From: Loktanella sp. UBA3435
GTDB lineage: Bacteria > Pseudomonadota > Alphaproteobacteria > Rhodobacterales > Rhodobacteraceae
Assembly: GCA_002378665.1 (NCBI GenBank)
Contig: DFSO01000094.1
Coordinates: 13,794 to 57,166 of the forward strand
Reading direction: 5' to 3'
Length of the DNA: 43,373 nt
Part shown: positions 33,518 through 41,737 of the stretch, one piece after another
Layout: each line of letters begins with the position of its first letter
Numbering within the stretch: the stretch's first letter is position 1
Notes under the pieces: generated by a model
What the model was told of the DNA's origin: nothing
The model's database searches: none
Seen by the model: only the letters and a program-made list of their open reading frames with translations
Translations under genes and position numbers: made by a program

Positions 33518-34228
33518 TTAGCGCAGAACGAGCGGTTGTCTCAGCCAAGTTTTGATCGATTGCGTCACCGCGTCTGGGTTCTCAAGCGTTGGCAAATGAC
33601 CCGCGTCTCCGATGACTTCCAGTTTGGCGTAGGGGATAAGTTCGGCCAAAAATTCGTGGCGCTTCAGCGCATTTTGCCCATCATGTTCACCACACATTAC
33701 CAGCGCTGGCTGCTTGATCTTACGCATGATGTTTTGTTGATCTTTGCGGCGTTGCATCGCGCGGGCTTGTCGTACGTAGACGTCAGGGCCCAGCGCCTTG
33801 GCCATATCGGTGACAAGGGACACGACGTCATTTCGGTAAGGACCGGGTGCCAGCCAAGCAGGGTTCATTTCTGCGCGGATCGCGTCGTCAAATCGGCCTG
33901 AACGTGCCGCAATAATCAACGGCTCACGCTGTGCGGATATCTCGGGCGTATCAGCCTGCGCGCCCGTCGAGATAAACGCCACCCGCGTGACCCGCTCTGG
34001 TGCACGACGCAAAACCTCCATTGCGACCATACCGCCCATGCCCATACCCGCGAGCGCAAATTTCTGGGGCAACCAAGACAGAATAGCCGATGCCATTTCC
34101 TCGATCCGGTCGCCAGCAGTGATCGGAGCAAAAGTGATCGGCACTTGCGACGACAATGTCGCAAATTGAGCATAAAATACCCGCGCGTCACACAGCATTG
34201 GCGGGATCAAAACCAAAGGTTCGATCAT
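33518..34228 (-). CDS. Alpha/beta hydrolase-fold protein lacking the nucleophile serine
   Basis: A 236-residue alpha/beta hydrolase: FALAGMGMGGMVAMEVL is the nucleophile elbow, MCGEHDGQN holds the expected acid and GDAGHLPTLE the His. In the family the elbow reads G-x-S-x-G (GMSMGG). Here the middle position (residue 63, codon at 34040-34042) is Gly, coded GGC, one base away from the Ser codon AGC. The acid and His are kept. The protein is therefore likely inactive as a classic serine hydrolase, or recently damaged. Monocistronic on the minus strand after phaZ. Confidence 0.8.
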   Translation of the reverse strand: MIEPLVLIPPMLCDARVFYAQFATLSSQVPITFAPITAGDRIEEMASAILSWLPQKFALAGMGMGGMVAMEVLRRAPERVTRVAFISTGAQADTPEISAQREPLIIAARSGRFDDAIRAEMNPAWLAPGPYRNDVVSLVTDMAKALGPDVYVRQARAMQRRKDQQNIMRKIKQPALVMCGEHDGQNALKRHEFLAELIPYAKLEVIGDAGHLPTLENPDAVTQSIKTWLRQPLVLR

Positions 34229-34416
34229 AGCCGTCGCTTTCTAAAAATCATGTGATTTGCCTTCGCCTTCATGTGGCGACTTTGGCCAAAGCAACACGGA
34301 ACCGCAAGGCCCAAGCACCTGAGGCGGCAGCAATCCACCGCAAAATCGTCGATACCAATGAAGCGGTTTGCAAAAGGCGCCAGACGACAACAGACCGTTT
34401 GCCCCGAGATTGGCTG

Positions 34417-35754
34417 TTAGCGACCGGCGTGGGATACCATCGGCTTATAAATCCATTTCACGCAAAATGCGGCTGTTACGAGGATGGCTGCAGGTACCAA
34501 GCTGATGACGACATGCAAGGCCGAGAGTGCTTGTGCGTTTTGCGTGACAATATCGCCTGTGCTCGCAAGCCAACCAGACTGCGCCAAGATCAATCCCAGA
34601 ACAGCGGGCGCCAATGCGTTTGCAATCTTTTGACCAAAGAGCCAGACCGCCGAGAATGCCCCCTCAATGGCCTGACCGCTCTCGGATCGGGTGACGTCCA
34701 TCAAGTCGGGGTACATCGCCCATGGGATTTGTTGATATGACCCATTGGCGATACCAGCCAAGACGAAAAGCGCAGCAATTGCGGTGACATTGACCGATGG
34801 CAGACTGTTATAAAGGGCGACCAGCAGGACGGCATAAAGGCACAGGCCCGCAGCCAGCGTATTGGATTTGCCAAATCGGCTTGAAAGTAGCACCCAAATC
34901 ACTTGGCTTAGAATTGCGCCAACAACAAACGCCGCAAACATCAACGAGAGGGTCGACAGTGCTGCCGCTGCACCCGAAAGCGCTGTGGCTCCGTTATCGA
35001 CAATTAGATAAATTGCGGCCAGCGGCAGCCCTGCGGTGATCAAAGCAATCGCAAAAGTCATCACACCGTAGAGCGCAACAAGGCACATAAACGGCCTATT
35101 GCGCAGAACCAATTGATACATGCGGCGCAGGTCCACAGTTGTCGCTGTCGCAATACGCGGCGCGTTGCGCGTGGCCCAAAGTGACACCCAAACTGCCCCG
35201 ATCATCAACGGCGTGACCGCAAAGGCCGCTGCCGCATAGCCCATTTCGCCTGCCAAACCTGGGATCACGGCCCCGCCGATCAGGATACCGACCGAGGCAA
35301 ACCCCATGCGCCACCCCGTCATCGCAGACCGCTCCTTAGGGTCTTGGGTAATTTCGCCCGCTTGTGCGCCGTAGGGAATGGCAACCATCGTAAACCCAAC
35401 TGTCGCCAGCCCGAAAAAGGCGATGACCCACGCAAGGTTTCCAACCAGCGTCATGCCCGCAGGCGCAGCAAAAATACCGACCATACCGATGGACAGAACT
35501 ACCGCTCCAACGGCCATCTAAGGGGCGCGACGGCCATAACGGCTTTGGGTGCGGTCAGACAGATAACCGACAAGCGGATCTGTCATCATATCGAAAATGA
35601 GAACGCCAGTCGTGACCAGACCAGCGATACCAACGGGCACCCCCAGCACGGTCGTCAGATATGTCAGGATCAGAAGTTGTTTGACGACAACAAAGACGAC
35701 AACGCCAAGATCGGCTAAGCCCCATCCCGCCTTTTGACCAAGTGAAAGTGCCAT
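34417..35754 (-). pseudogene. MFS (GPH/MelB-like) transporter gene with in-frame stop
   Basis: A sugar-cation symporter type (glycoside-pentoside-hexuronide) with about twelve membrane segments in 445 codons. The start is the ATG of ALSLGQKAGWG (GGGAGGGG 5 bases upstream). The frame runs through FDMMTDPLVGYLSDRTQSRY to GRRAP and then meets TAG at 35518-35520 (codon 79). It resumes at once with MAVGAVVLSIGMVGIFAAP to the end at 34417. In this family the motif is RRPW/RRAPW, so Trp (TGG to TAG) is almost certainly the original residue. Translation could restart at the following ATG but would lose the first two or three membrane segments, so transport function is doubtful. Confidence 0.87.
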
Positions 35755-35827
35755 GGTGTCCCCTCCCAAGGATCGTTGGGATCACGCTATGGCACGTACG
35801 GCCATATGCAAATCAGACCTTGCGTCA

Positions 35828-35845
35828 GATGCGTTTAAACGCATC
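35828..35845. repeat. Palindromic repeat, copy 3, forming the end of a hydrolase gene
   Basis: A perfect 18-base palindrome, GATGCGTTTAAACGCATC, followed by CTACC. It resembles the copies at 6696 and 6751 (GATG(G/C)GT core and a CTAC edge). Its centre supplies the stop codon (TAA at 35835-35837) of the minus-strand hydrolase, and one arm encodes the last residues. Confidence 0.6.
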
Positions 35846-36578
35846 CTACCTTGATGACGTCCGCAACAGTCGTTGAGATCAGATCGAGACAGGTCTCATC
35901 CGAGAACCGGTGATCGGCACCGTCGACCAATGTCAGCCGCATATCGTCCCCAGTGGCATGAGCCAGCAACCGAAGCGCCACATCCATCGACACATCTGCG
36001 TCTGCAGTCCCTTGCAAGAACCGCACGGGAAACGGCAGGTTCAATGGGGCGCGCAACACAAGGCGGCCCCGCCCCTCTTCAATCAACCGCTTGGTAATAA
36101 TATAAGGCTCGCCATAGTCGGAGGGCAAAGCAACCTGCCCTGCCGCGAGTTCCGCTTTCTGCGCGTCCGAAAATCCGGCCCACATACTGTCTTCGGTGAA
36201 ATCGGGCGCTGCGGCAATCGTGACCAGCCCCGCAATCCGCTTAGGCATCTCGCGCGCGACCAGCAGTGAAATCCACCCGCCCATCGACGACCCGACCAAG
36301 ATCAATTTACCCGCGATCAATCCCAAGGCCGCAACCGCATCCTCAAACCAGTCGCCAATCGCCCCGTCGGTGAACGCACCCTCGCTTTCACCATGCCCCG
36401 AATAGTCAAACCGCAAGAACGCGCGACCCTCAGTGCGTGCCCAAGCCTCCAGATGCACAGCCTTTGTACCGCCCATATCGGACTTAAACCCGCCCAAGAA
36501 TACGACCGCTGGCCCCTCACCGTCGGTGAGATGATAAGCAATGCGGCGGCCTTGTGGGGTTACGAATGTTTGCGTCAT
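35835..36578 (-). CDS. Alpha/beta hydrolase (ABHD10/serine esterase type)
   Basis: A 247-residue serine hydrolase with intact catalytic elements: LVGSSMGGWISLLVARE (nucleophile Ser), AspXX in FLQGTADADV and DGADHRFSDE (His). The N-terminal RFDYSGHGESEG block is typical. Similar bacterial and mitochondrial ABHD10-like proteins are thioesterases or acyl-glucuronidases, but the substrate cannot be decided. The start is the ATG at 36578, with GGAG 8 bases upstream. The last residues (VGCV) and stop come from a palindromic repeat, so the natural C-terminus may have been replaced. Divergent from thrS. Confidence 0.82.
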   Translation of the reverse strand: MTQTFVTPQGRRIAYHLTDGEGPAVVFLGGFKSDMGGTKAVHLEAWARTEGRAFLRFDYSGHGESEGAFTDGAIGDWFEDAVAALGLIAGKLILVGSSMGGWISLLVAREMPKRIAGLVTIAAAPDFTEDSMWAGFSDAQKAELAAGQVALPSDYGEPYIITKRLIEEGRGRLVLRAPLNLPFPVRFLQGTADADVSMDVALRLLAHATGDDMRLTLVDGADHRFSDETCLDLISTTVADVIKVGCV

Positions 36579-36711
36579 CTCTCGATCTCCGTGCGATTTA
36601 TCTTTGTGTAGCGCCCTGCGCTTGACAGTGCAGCCCTCGATCTTCATTTAGGCCTAACATAAACCCGCAACCGAGCGCTTTGTAGCCGCTAAACAGACGA
36701 GGATGCCTCAA

Positions 36712-38658
36712 ATGGCCCAAATCTCCCTGACATTTCCCGATGGTAACACACGTCAATATGACGCTGGCATCACAGCCGGCGAAGTGGCCGCTGACATCTC
36801 CACATCCTTGGCCAAAAAGGCGATTTCTGCAACCGTTGACGGAGCCCATTGGGACCTTCAATGGCCGATCAATGCAGACTGTGCAGTCGCGATCAACACA
36901 ATGAAGGACGAAGAGCCTGCGTTGGAGTTGGTTCGCCACGACCTCGCCCACATCATGGCCCGCGCCGTGCAGGAAATCTGGCCTGACGTGCAAGTCACCA
37001 TCGGCCCTGTGATCAAAGACGGCTGGTACTACGACTTCGACCGCAAGGAGCCGTTCACACCCGAGGACCTCGCGGTCATTGAAAAGAAGATGAAAGAGAT
37101 CATCAACAAGCGCGAACCTGTCCGCACCGAGATTTGGGAGCGCGCGAAAGCGATTGCCCATTACGAGGCCAAAGGCGAGCCCTATAAGGTCGAGTTGATC
37201 GAGAGCATTCCGGGTGACGAGCCCTTGCGCATGTATTGGCACGGCGATTGGCAAGACCTCTGCCGTGGTCCGCACCTGCAAAACACAGGCCAAGTGCCTG
37301 CGGATGGCTTTAAGCTGATGAACATTGCGGGCGCTTACTGGCGCGGCGATAGTGACCGTCCGATGTTGCAGCGCATCTATGGTGCAGCCTTCACAAACAA
37401 AGAAGGTCTGAAAGATCACCTGCACCGCCTTGAGCAAGCAGCCCTGCGCGATCACCGCAAGCTGGGCCGCGAGATGGACCTGTTTCACATGCAAGAAGAG
37501 GCCCCCGGTCAGGTGTTTTGGCACCCGAACGGCTGGACCATCTACACTGAACTGCAAGACTACATGCGCCGCCGTCAACGCGCAGGTGGCTATGTCGAGG
37601 TAAACACACCGCAGGTCGTAAACCGCAAGCTTTGGGAGGCCTCTGGTCACTGGGAAAGCTATCAAGAGAACATGTTTATCGTCGAAGTGGACGAAGATCA
37701 CGCACGCGAAAAGACAATCAACGCCCTGAAGCCGATGAATTGCCCATGTCACGTGCAAGTGTTCAATCAAGGCCTGAAATCCTACCGCGAATTGCCGCTG
37801 CGTATGGCCGAGTTTGGCTCCTGTAACCGCTACGAGCCATCAGGCGCGTTGCACGGTATCATGCGCGTGCGCGGCTTTACCCAAGACGACGGGCACATCT
37901 TCTGCACAGAAGAACAGATCGAAGACGAAACACGCATCTTCATCGAATTCCTTTCTGCAATCTACGCAGAGCTTGGCTTCTCCAACTGGTCGATCAAACT
38001 GTCCACACGGCCAGAAAAGCGGATCGGCTCGGATGACGTCTGGGACAAACTTGAAGCAGCGCTCGGCAATGCTTGTAAGGCCGCGGGCTACGACTATGAA
38101 ATTCAAGAAGGTGAAGGCGCGTTCTACGGGCCAAAGCTCGAATTCGTGCTGACCGACGCAATCGGGCGCGATTGGCAATGTGGTACATTGCAAGTCGACA
38201 GCAACATCCCAGAACGTTTGAACGCGTCGTATATCGGACAAGACGGCAACAAGCATACGCCCTTCATGCTGCACCGCGCGACACTCGGTTCATTCGAGCG
38301 ATTCATCGGGATCATGATCGAAGAGCACGCGGGCAAACTGCCGTTCTGGCTGGCCCCGCGTCAGGTGGTTGTGGCGACGATTGTGTCGGACGCCGATGAC
38401 TACGCGCATGAGGTTGTGGCAGCGTTAAAAGCCGCTGGCGTGCGCGCAGAACTCGACACCCGTAACGAGAAGATCAACTATAAAGTCCGCGAACACTCCC
38501 TCGGCAAGGTCCCTGTTATCCTCGCCATCGGTGCGCGTGAGGTCGAGGAAAAGACCGTCAGCGTGCGCCGTTTGGGCGAGAACAAGACATCTGTAACATC
38601 TTACGACGAAATTGTTGCAGAACTCAAAATCGCAGCCACGCCACCCGACCTACTGTAA
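36712..38658 (+). CDS. thrS: Threonyl-tRNA synthetase
   Basis: Charges tRNA-Thr. A start at the ATG of MAQISLTFP (648 residues) is preferred because GAGG lies 9 bases upstream; an ATG three codons earlier touches the GAGG. Domains in order: TGS (about 1-60), the editing domain with the HDLAHIMARAV histidine block, the class II catalytic core with the zinc-site MNCPCHVQVF and motif 2 RMAEFGSCNRYEPSGALHG, the MLHRATLGSFERFIG motif 3, and the anticodon-binding domain (about 545-640). Length is normal. Confidence 0.97.
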   Translation: MAQISLTFPDGNTRQYDAGITAGEVAADISTSLAKKAISATVDGAHWDLQWPINADCAVAINTMKDEEPALELVRHDLAHIMARAVQEIWPDVQVTIGPVIKDGWYYDFDRKEPFTPEDLAVIEKKMKEIINKREPVRTEIWERAKAIAHYEAKGEPYKVELIESIPGDEPLRMYWHGDWQDLCRGPHLQNTGQVPADGFKLMNIAGAYWRGDSDRPMLQRIYGAAFTNKEGLKDHLHRLEQAALRDHRKLGREMDLFHMQEEAPGQVFWHPNGWTIYTELQDYMRRRQRAGGYVEVNTPQVVNRKLWEASGHWESYQENMFIVEVDEDHAREKTINALKPMNCPCHVQVFNQGLKSYRELPLRMAEFGSCNRYEPSGALHGIMRVRGFTQDDGHIFCTEEQIEDETRIFIEFLSAIYAELGFSNWSIKLSTRPEKRIGSDDVWDKLEAALGNACKAAGYDYEIQEGEGAFYGPKLEFVLTDAIGRDWQCGTLQVDSNIPERLNASYIGQDGNKHTPFMLHRATLGSFERFIGIMIEEHAGKLPFWLAPRQVVVATIVSDADDYAHEVVAALKAAGVRAELDTRNEKINYKVREHSLGKVPVILAIGAREVEEKTVSVRRLGENKTSVTSYDEIVAELKIAATPPDLL

Positions 38659-38680
38659 CATTCCAGCACTGGAACCTGTA

Positions 38681-38718
38681 ACAAACCCGCCGATTTTGCG
38701 ATCGGCGGGTTTGTTTTT
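38681..38718 (+). terminator. Intrinsic terminator of thrS
   Basis: A perfect 14-base-pair stem (ACAAACCCGCCGAT paired with ATCGGCGGGTTTGT) with loop TTTGCG, followed by TTTT. A second small hairpin, TTCCAG-CA-CTGGAA (38661-38674), precedes it right after the thrS stop. Confidence 0.93.
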
Positions 38719-38880
38719 GGTGCCCTTAGCGTGATTCATGTAAAATGCGATCACAAACCGCTCACGGGATCGCGATGCACGGTGCTGTGAGTGGATATTA
38801 CGAGGGATTTACCGCTAATCTTAGTTCAACGCCAAAACGCGTTAACGAGTTAAAACACTGACACACAAGGAAACTTTTTC
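38719..38880 (+). promoter_or_regulatory. Leader/promoter region of the bufferin operon
   Basis: These 162 bases separate the thrS terminator from bufA1 and must hold the promoter. An inverted CTCAC/GTGAG pair lies at about 38761-38791, and AAGGAAA lies about 6 bases before the ATG as a ribosome-binding site. I could not identify a convincing ECF sigma factor box or metal-regulator operator by eye. Confidence 0.4.
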
Positions 38881-39183
38881 ATGTCCAACGTATCTAAGAC
38901 CCTTATCATCGCAACTGCTGTTGCATCCGCTCTGACTGGCCTTGCCAACTCCGCTGCTGCCGCTGGCGACGAAAAGTGCTTCGGTGTCGCACTTGCCGGC
39001 GAGAACGATTGCGCAGCTGGCCCAGGCACATCTTGCGCTGGCACATCCACAGTTGATTACCAAGGCAACGCTTGGTCGCTCGTTCCAGAAGGCACATGCG
39101 AAACAACAATGATCGAAGCAATGGGCGACATGCCAGAGCGTAAGGGTTCCCTTGTTGCTCTTGAGCGCGACATCCCAGCATAA
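38881..39183 (+). CDS. bufA1: BufA1-type bufferin precursor (DUF2282)
   Basis: A 100-residue precursor of a metal-sequestering ribosomal peptide. A Sec signal peptide (about residues 1-27, ending NSAAA) is followed by a short mature part with four conserved cysteines: Cys33 (EKCFGVA), Cys44 (ENDCAAG), Cys52 (SCAGTS) and Cys73 (EGTCET). This spacing is the DUF2282/GigP pattern. In characterised bufferins the MNIO enzyme turns internal cysteines into thiooxazoles that bind copper in the periplasm. First gene of the operon, with the MNIO enzyme 61 bases downstream. Confidence 0.9.
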   Translation: MSNVSKTLIIATAVASALTGLANSAAAAGDEKCFGVALAGENDCAAGPGTSCAGTSTVDYQGNAWSLVPEGTCETTMIEAMGDMPERKGSLVALERDIPA

Positions 39184-39244
39184 ATGACGCGTCGGCGGGG
39201 GGCGTTTGCCCCCTGCCACTCCCCCAGAATTTTCGGTGATTTCC

Positions 39245-40093
39245 ATGTTAGATGCCAGCAGCGACAACTGCCTCCCTCCCCTTGCCGGTGTCGGATATAA
39301 ACCACAGCATTACATGGACATCATCCAAGGTTCTGGCCCGCTTGGTTGGCTAGAGGTCCACGCCGAAAACTATATGGGCAACGGTGGCCGCCCGATTGCG
39401 CAGCTTCGCCAACTGTCTGAAAAATATCCAATTTCTGTGCACGGCGTTGGTCTGTCGATTGGGGCCGAAGGTGATTTGGACACAGCACATCTGGCACGTC
39501 TAAAACATCTTTGCGACTGGCTGAACCCTGCCAGTTTCTCCGAGCATTTGGCATGGTCGACCCACGACAGCCACTTCCTCAACGATCTGCTCCCCCTGCC
39601 CTATACAGCGCAAACTTTAACCCGCGTGGCCGATCACATTGATCAGGTGCAAGAAGTCGTGGGCCGTCAAATGCTGCTCGAAAATCCGTCCAGCTATTTG
39701 GCGTTTGTTGAAAGCGAAAAGGACGAGACCGCGTTTCTGGCCGAGATCGTCAAGCGCACAGGATGCGGTCTGCTGCTTGATGTAAACAACGTCTTTGTCT
39801 CGGCAACCAACCTTAAAACCTCGCCCCAAGTCTATATCGATTCATTCCCGCTGCACGCCGTGGGGGAAATCCATTTGGGCGGCCACGACGAAGACGCTGA
39901 CGAAACGGGCGCGCCGTTGCTCATCGACAGCCACGGCAAAGCGGTCGTTGATCCCGTTTGGGCACTGCTCGACTACACACTCGCGAGATCTGGTCCCAAA
40001 CCGCTGTTGATCGAATGGGACAATGACGTACCTGAGTGGGCCGTCTTGGCGGCGGAAATTGCACGCGCTGACGGCGCTTTGGCGCTCGCATGA
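39245..40093 (+). CDS. bufB: MNIO-family (DUF692) peptide-modifying enzyme BufB
   Basis: A multinuclear non-haem iron oxidative enzyme acting on the bufferin precursor. The 282-residue TIM-barrel has the expected metal ligands: HGVGLSIG (His66), SEHLAW (Glu100, His101), LLENPSSY (Glu146, Asn147), LLDVNNVFV (Asp179), GEIHLGGH (His210, His214) and EWDNDVP (Glu257, Asp259). The ATG at 39245 is preferred; an upstream TTG frame adds 13 unlike residues. The stop overlaps the bufC start by four bases (ATGA). Confidence 0.92.
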   Translation: MLDASSDNCLPPLAGVGYKPQHYMDIIQGSGPLGWLEVHAENYMGNGGRPIAQLRQLSEKYPISVHGVGLSIGAEGDLDTAHLARLKHLCDWLNPASFSEHLAWSTHDSHFLNDLLPLPYTAQTLTRVADHIDQVQEVVGRQMLLENPSSYLAFVESEKDETAFLAEIVKRTGCGLLLDVNNVFVSATNLKTSPQVYIDSFPLHAVGEIHLGGHDEDADETGAPLLIDSHGKAVVDPVWALLDYTLARSGPKPLLIEWDNDVPEWAVLAAEIARADGALALA

Positions 40094-40827
40094 AGGTCAC
40101 CCAATCCCAGTTTCGCGCAGGTCTGCTTGATCCGTCACTGCCCGCCCCCAAAGGCCTTGCAAACCCAGACGGTGCGCAAGCCAGCAAGCGGTTCGACGTC
40201 TACCGCAACAATGTGGCCGTCAGCCTCACAGAGGCGCTCATCGCGGCCTTCCCTGTGATCTACAAACTCGTCGGCGACAAGTTTTTCCGCGCTATGTCAG
40301 GAGTTTACCTGCGTAAGCATCCGCCATCCTCACCGCTGATGATGTATTACGGCGATAAGATGCCGCAATTCTTGCGCCGCTTTGATCCCGCAAAATCCCT
40401 GCCCTATCTGTCTGACATGGCCCGCGTCGAACTCGCCATGCGCCACAGCTATCATGCCGCCGACGCAACCCCGATTGATGCGCAGGCTTTGGCGTCCTTG
40501 GCACCTGAAAAACTCATGGGAACCAAGTTCACCTTCGCGCCCGCGACCCATGTTTTACCCAGCGAGTTCCCGACCTATAGCATCTACCGCGCCAATACCG
40601 TGGCAGACGCGCCAAAGGCCGTGATGCGCCCTGAGGCTATGCTGGTCACACGCCCACAATTCGACCCCAAACAGACGCTGATTTCCGCCGCATCCGCCAC
40701 GTGCATCGCCTCCTTGATGGAGGGCAACGCGCTTGGCGTCGCGATGACGGCCGCGGGCAACGAGCTCGACCTTGGCGCAACGCTTGGCCTACTTTTAGGC
40801 CTAAACTGCATCACCGCACTTACCTGA
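40090..40827 (+). CDS. bufC: DUF2063-family partner protein BufC
   Basis: A 245-residue protein of the DUF2063 family, whose members partner DUF692 enzymes and are thought to bind the precursor peptide. Recognisable blocks: QSQFRAGLLDPSLPAPKGLA (about 5-24), RFDVYRNNVAVSLTEALIAA (about 33-52, the most conserved stretch of the family), KLVGDKFFRAM and YLSDMARVELAM. The C-terminal half resembles a peptide-recognition fold. Coupled to bufB by ATGA. Confidence 0.9.
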   Translation: MKVTQSQFRAGLLDPSLPAPKGLANPDGAQASKRFDVYRNNVAVSLTEALIAAFPVIYKLVGDKFFRAMSGVYLRKHPPSSPLMMYYGDKMPQFLRRFDPAKSLPYLSDMARVELAMRHSYHAADATPIDAQALASLAPEKLMGTKFTFAPATHVLPSEFPTYSIYRANTVADAPKAVMRPEAMLVTRPQFDPKQTLISAASATCIASLMEGNALGVAMTAAGNELDLGATLGLLLGLNCITALT

Positions 40828-40838
40828 AAGGCCAGACC

Positions 40839-41366
40839 ATGCTTGCACTTTATAACAGCCTCACTGCGCGGCTGAATGACCACGGCGATATCGTTTTGCC
40901 TACTTTGGCACGATTGATTTTTTCAGGGGTTTTACTTGCCTATTTCTGGAAGTCAGGCCTTACGAAATTGGGAGACGGTTTCTTTGGCTTTTTAATGCCA
41001 AGCTCAGGCGCCTACGCACAAATCTTCCCAAAGGCGTTCGAGGCCACAGGCTATGACACCTCACAACTGGGCGTGTTTCACTGGGCTGTTGTGACAGGTG
41101 GGACGCTTGCGGAATTCGTCCTGCCAGCGCTCATTGTCTTGGGGCTTTTGACGCGACTGTCAGCCCTCGGCATGGTCGGATTTATCGCTGTGCAATCACT
41201 GACGGATGTCTTTGGCCACGGCGCGGAATTGGGCAGCTGGTTCGAGCGGATGTCAGGCGAATTGATCGCTGATCAACGCAGCTTCTGGATCTTGGGCCTA
41301 CTTATTTTGGTGTTCAAACGCGCAGGACCGCTGTCGCTCGATCGATTCTTTAAAAATGCGCCTTAG
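40839..41366 (+). CDS. DoxX-family membrane protein of the bufferin operon
   Basis: A 175-residue inner-membrane protein with about four membrane segments and the DoxX signature (TLARLIFSGVLLAYFWKSGL near residue 20 and GGTLAEFVLPALIVLGLLTRLSALG near 90). The start is the ATG 12 bases after the bufC stop, with GAAAGG upstream; the frame open further upstream lies inside bufC. DoxX proteins are frequent partners of DUF2282-DUF692-DUF2063 operons (the gigPABT order of Cupriavidus). Its exact role is unproven. Its 3' end overlaps the convergent gene by 17 bases. Confidence 0.88.
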   Translation: MLALYNSLTARLNDHGDIVLPTLARLIFSGVLLAYFWKSGLTKLGDGFFGFLMPSSGAYAQIFPKAFEATGYDTSQLGVFHWAVVTGGTLAEFVLPALIVLGLLTRLSALGMVGFIAVQSLTDVFGHGAELGSWFERMSGELIADQRSFWILGLLILVFKRAGPLSLDRFFKNAP

Positions 41367-41715
41367 GCTCGTCTGGTTTACCAGCAGCCAATGCCAAAAC
41401 GCCACCTAAACCCGCAAAACCAATGGGAAACATTGTGCCGACGTTGAAGCCAAAAGCAACATAGAACAACACTGCTGAAATAATCATTAAGCCGCCGCCC
41501 CAGAGGGCGCGCATTTTGGCCATGGCGCCGCCTGCGATGGCGAGGAGTGGGGCCATGAAGCTCGCGAAGCGGATGAGGCTAGGGTTTTGCAATGAAAACA
41601 GTTCGTTGACCTCGGGCCTTGCGGCGGAGAGTTCGGCGTAGCCGTAGCCTGCGAGGCCTACGACGATGCCCATGAGGCCTGCGATTATTCCGAGCATGAG
41701 GGCTGCGTTGCGCAT
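41350..41715 (-). CDS. Small four-segment membrane protein, unknown
   Basis: I do not recognise this family. The 121-residue product has an N-terminal hydrophobic segment (GIIAGLMGIVVGLAGYGYAEL), a loop containing NELFSLQNPSLIRF, and three more hydrophobic segments (about 50-110), ending in a polar tail PDEPKAHF. It has no signal-peptide cleavage pattern. It converges on DoxX with a 17-base overlap and precedes the ArsC-like genes only in position, being transcribed in the same direction as they are. Confidence 0.65.
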   Translation of the reverse strand: MRNAALMLGIIAGLMGIVVGLAGYGYAELSAARPEVNELFSLQNPSLIRFASFMAPLLAIAGGAMAKMRALWGGGLMIISAVLFYVAFGFNVGTMFPIGFAGLGGVLALAAGKPDEPKAHF

Positions 41716-41737
41716 GTGTTTTCTCGTTTGGATATAG

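Noticed and set aside
13283..35754. Use of a reassigned stop codon (TAG or TAA read as an amino acid).
   Set aside because: Only three genes have such codons, with different stops at Trp and probable Gln positions. Many intact genes end normally in TAA or TAG.
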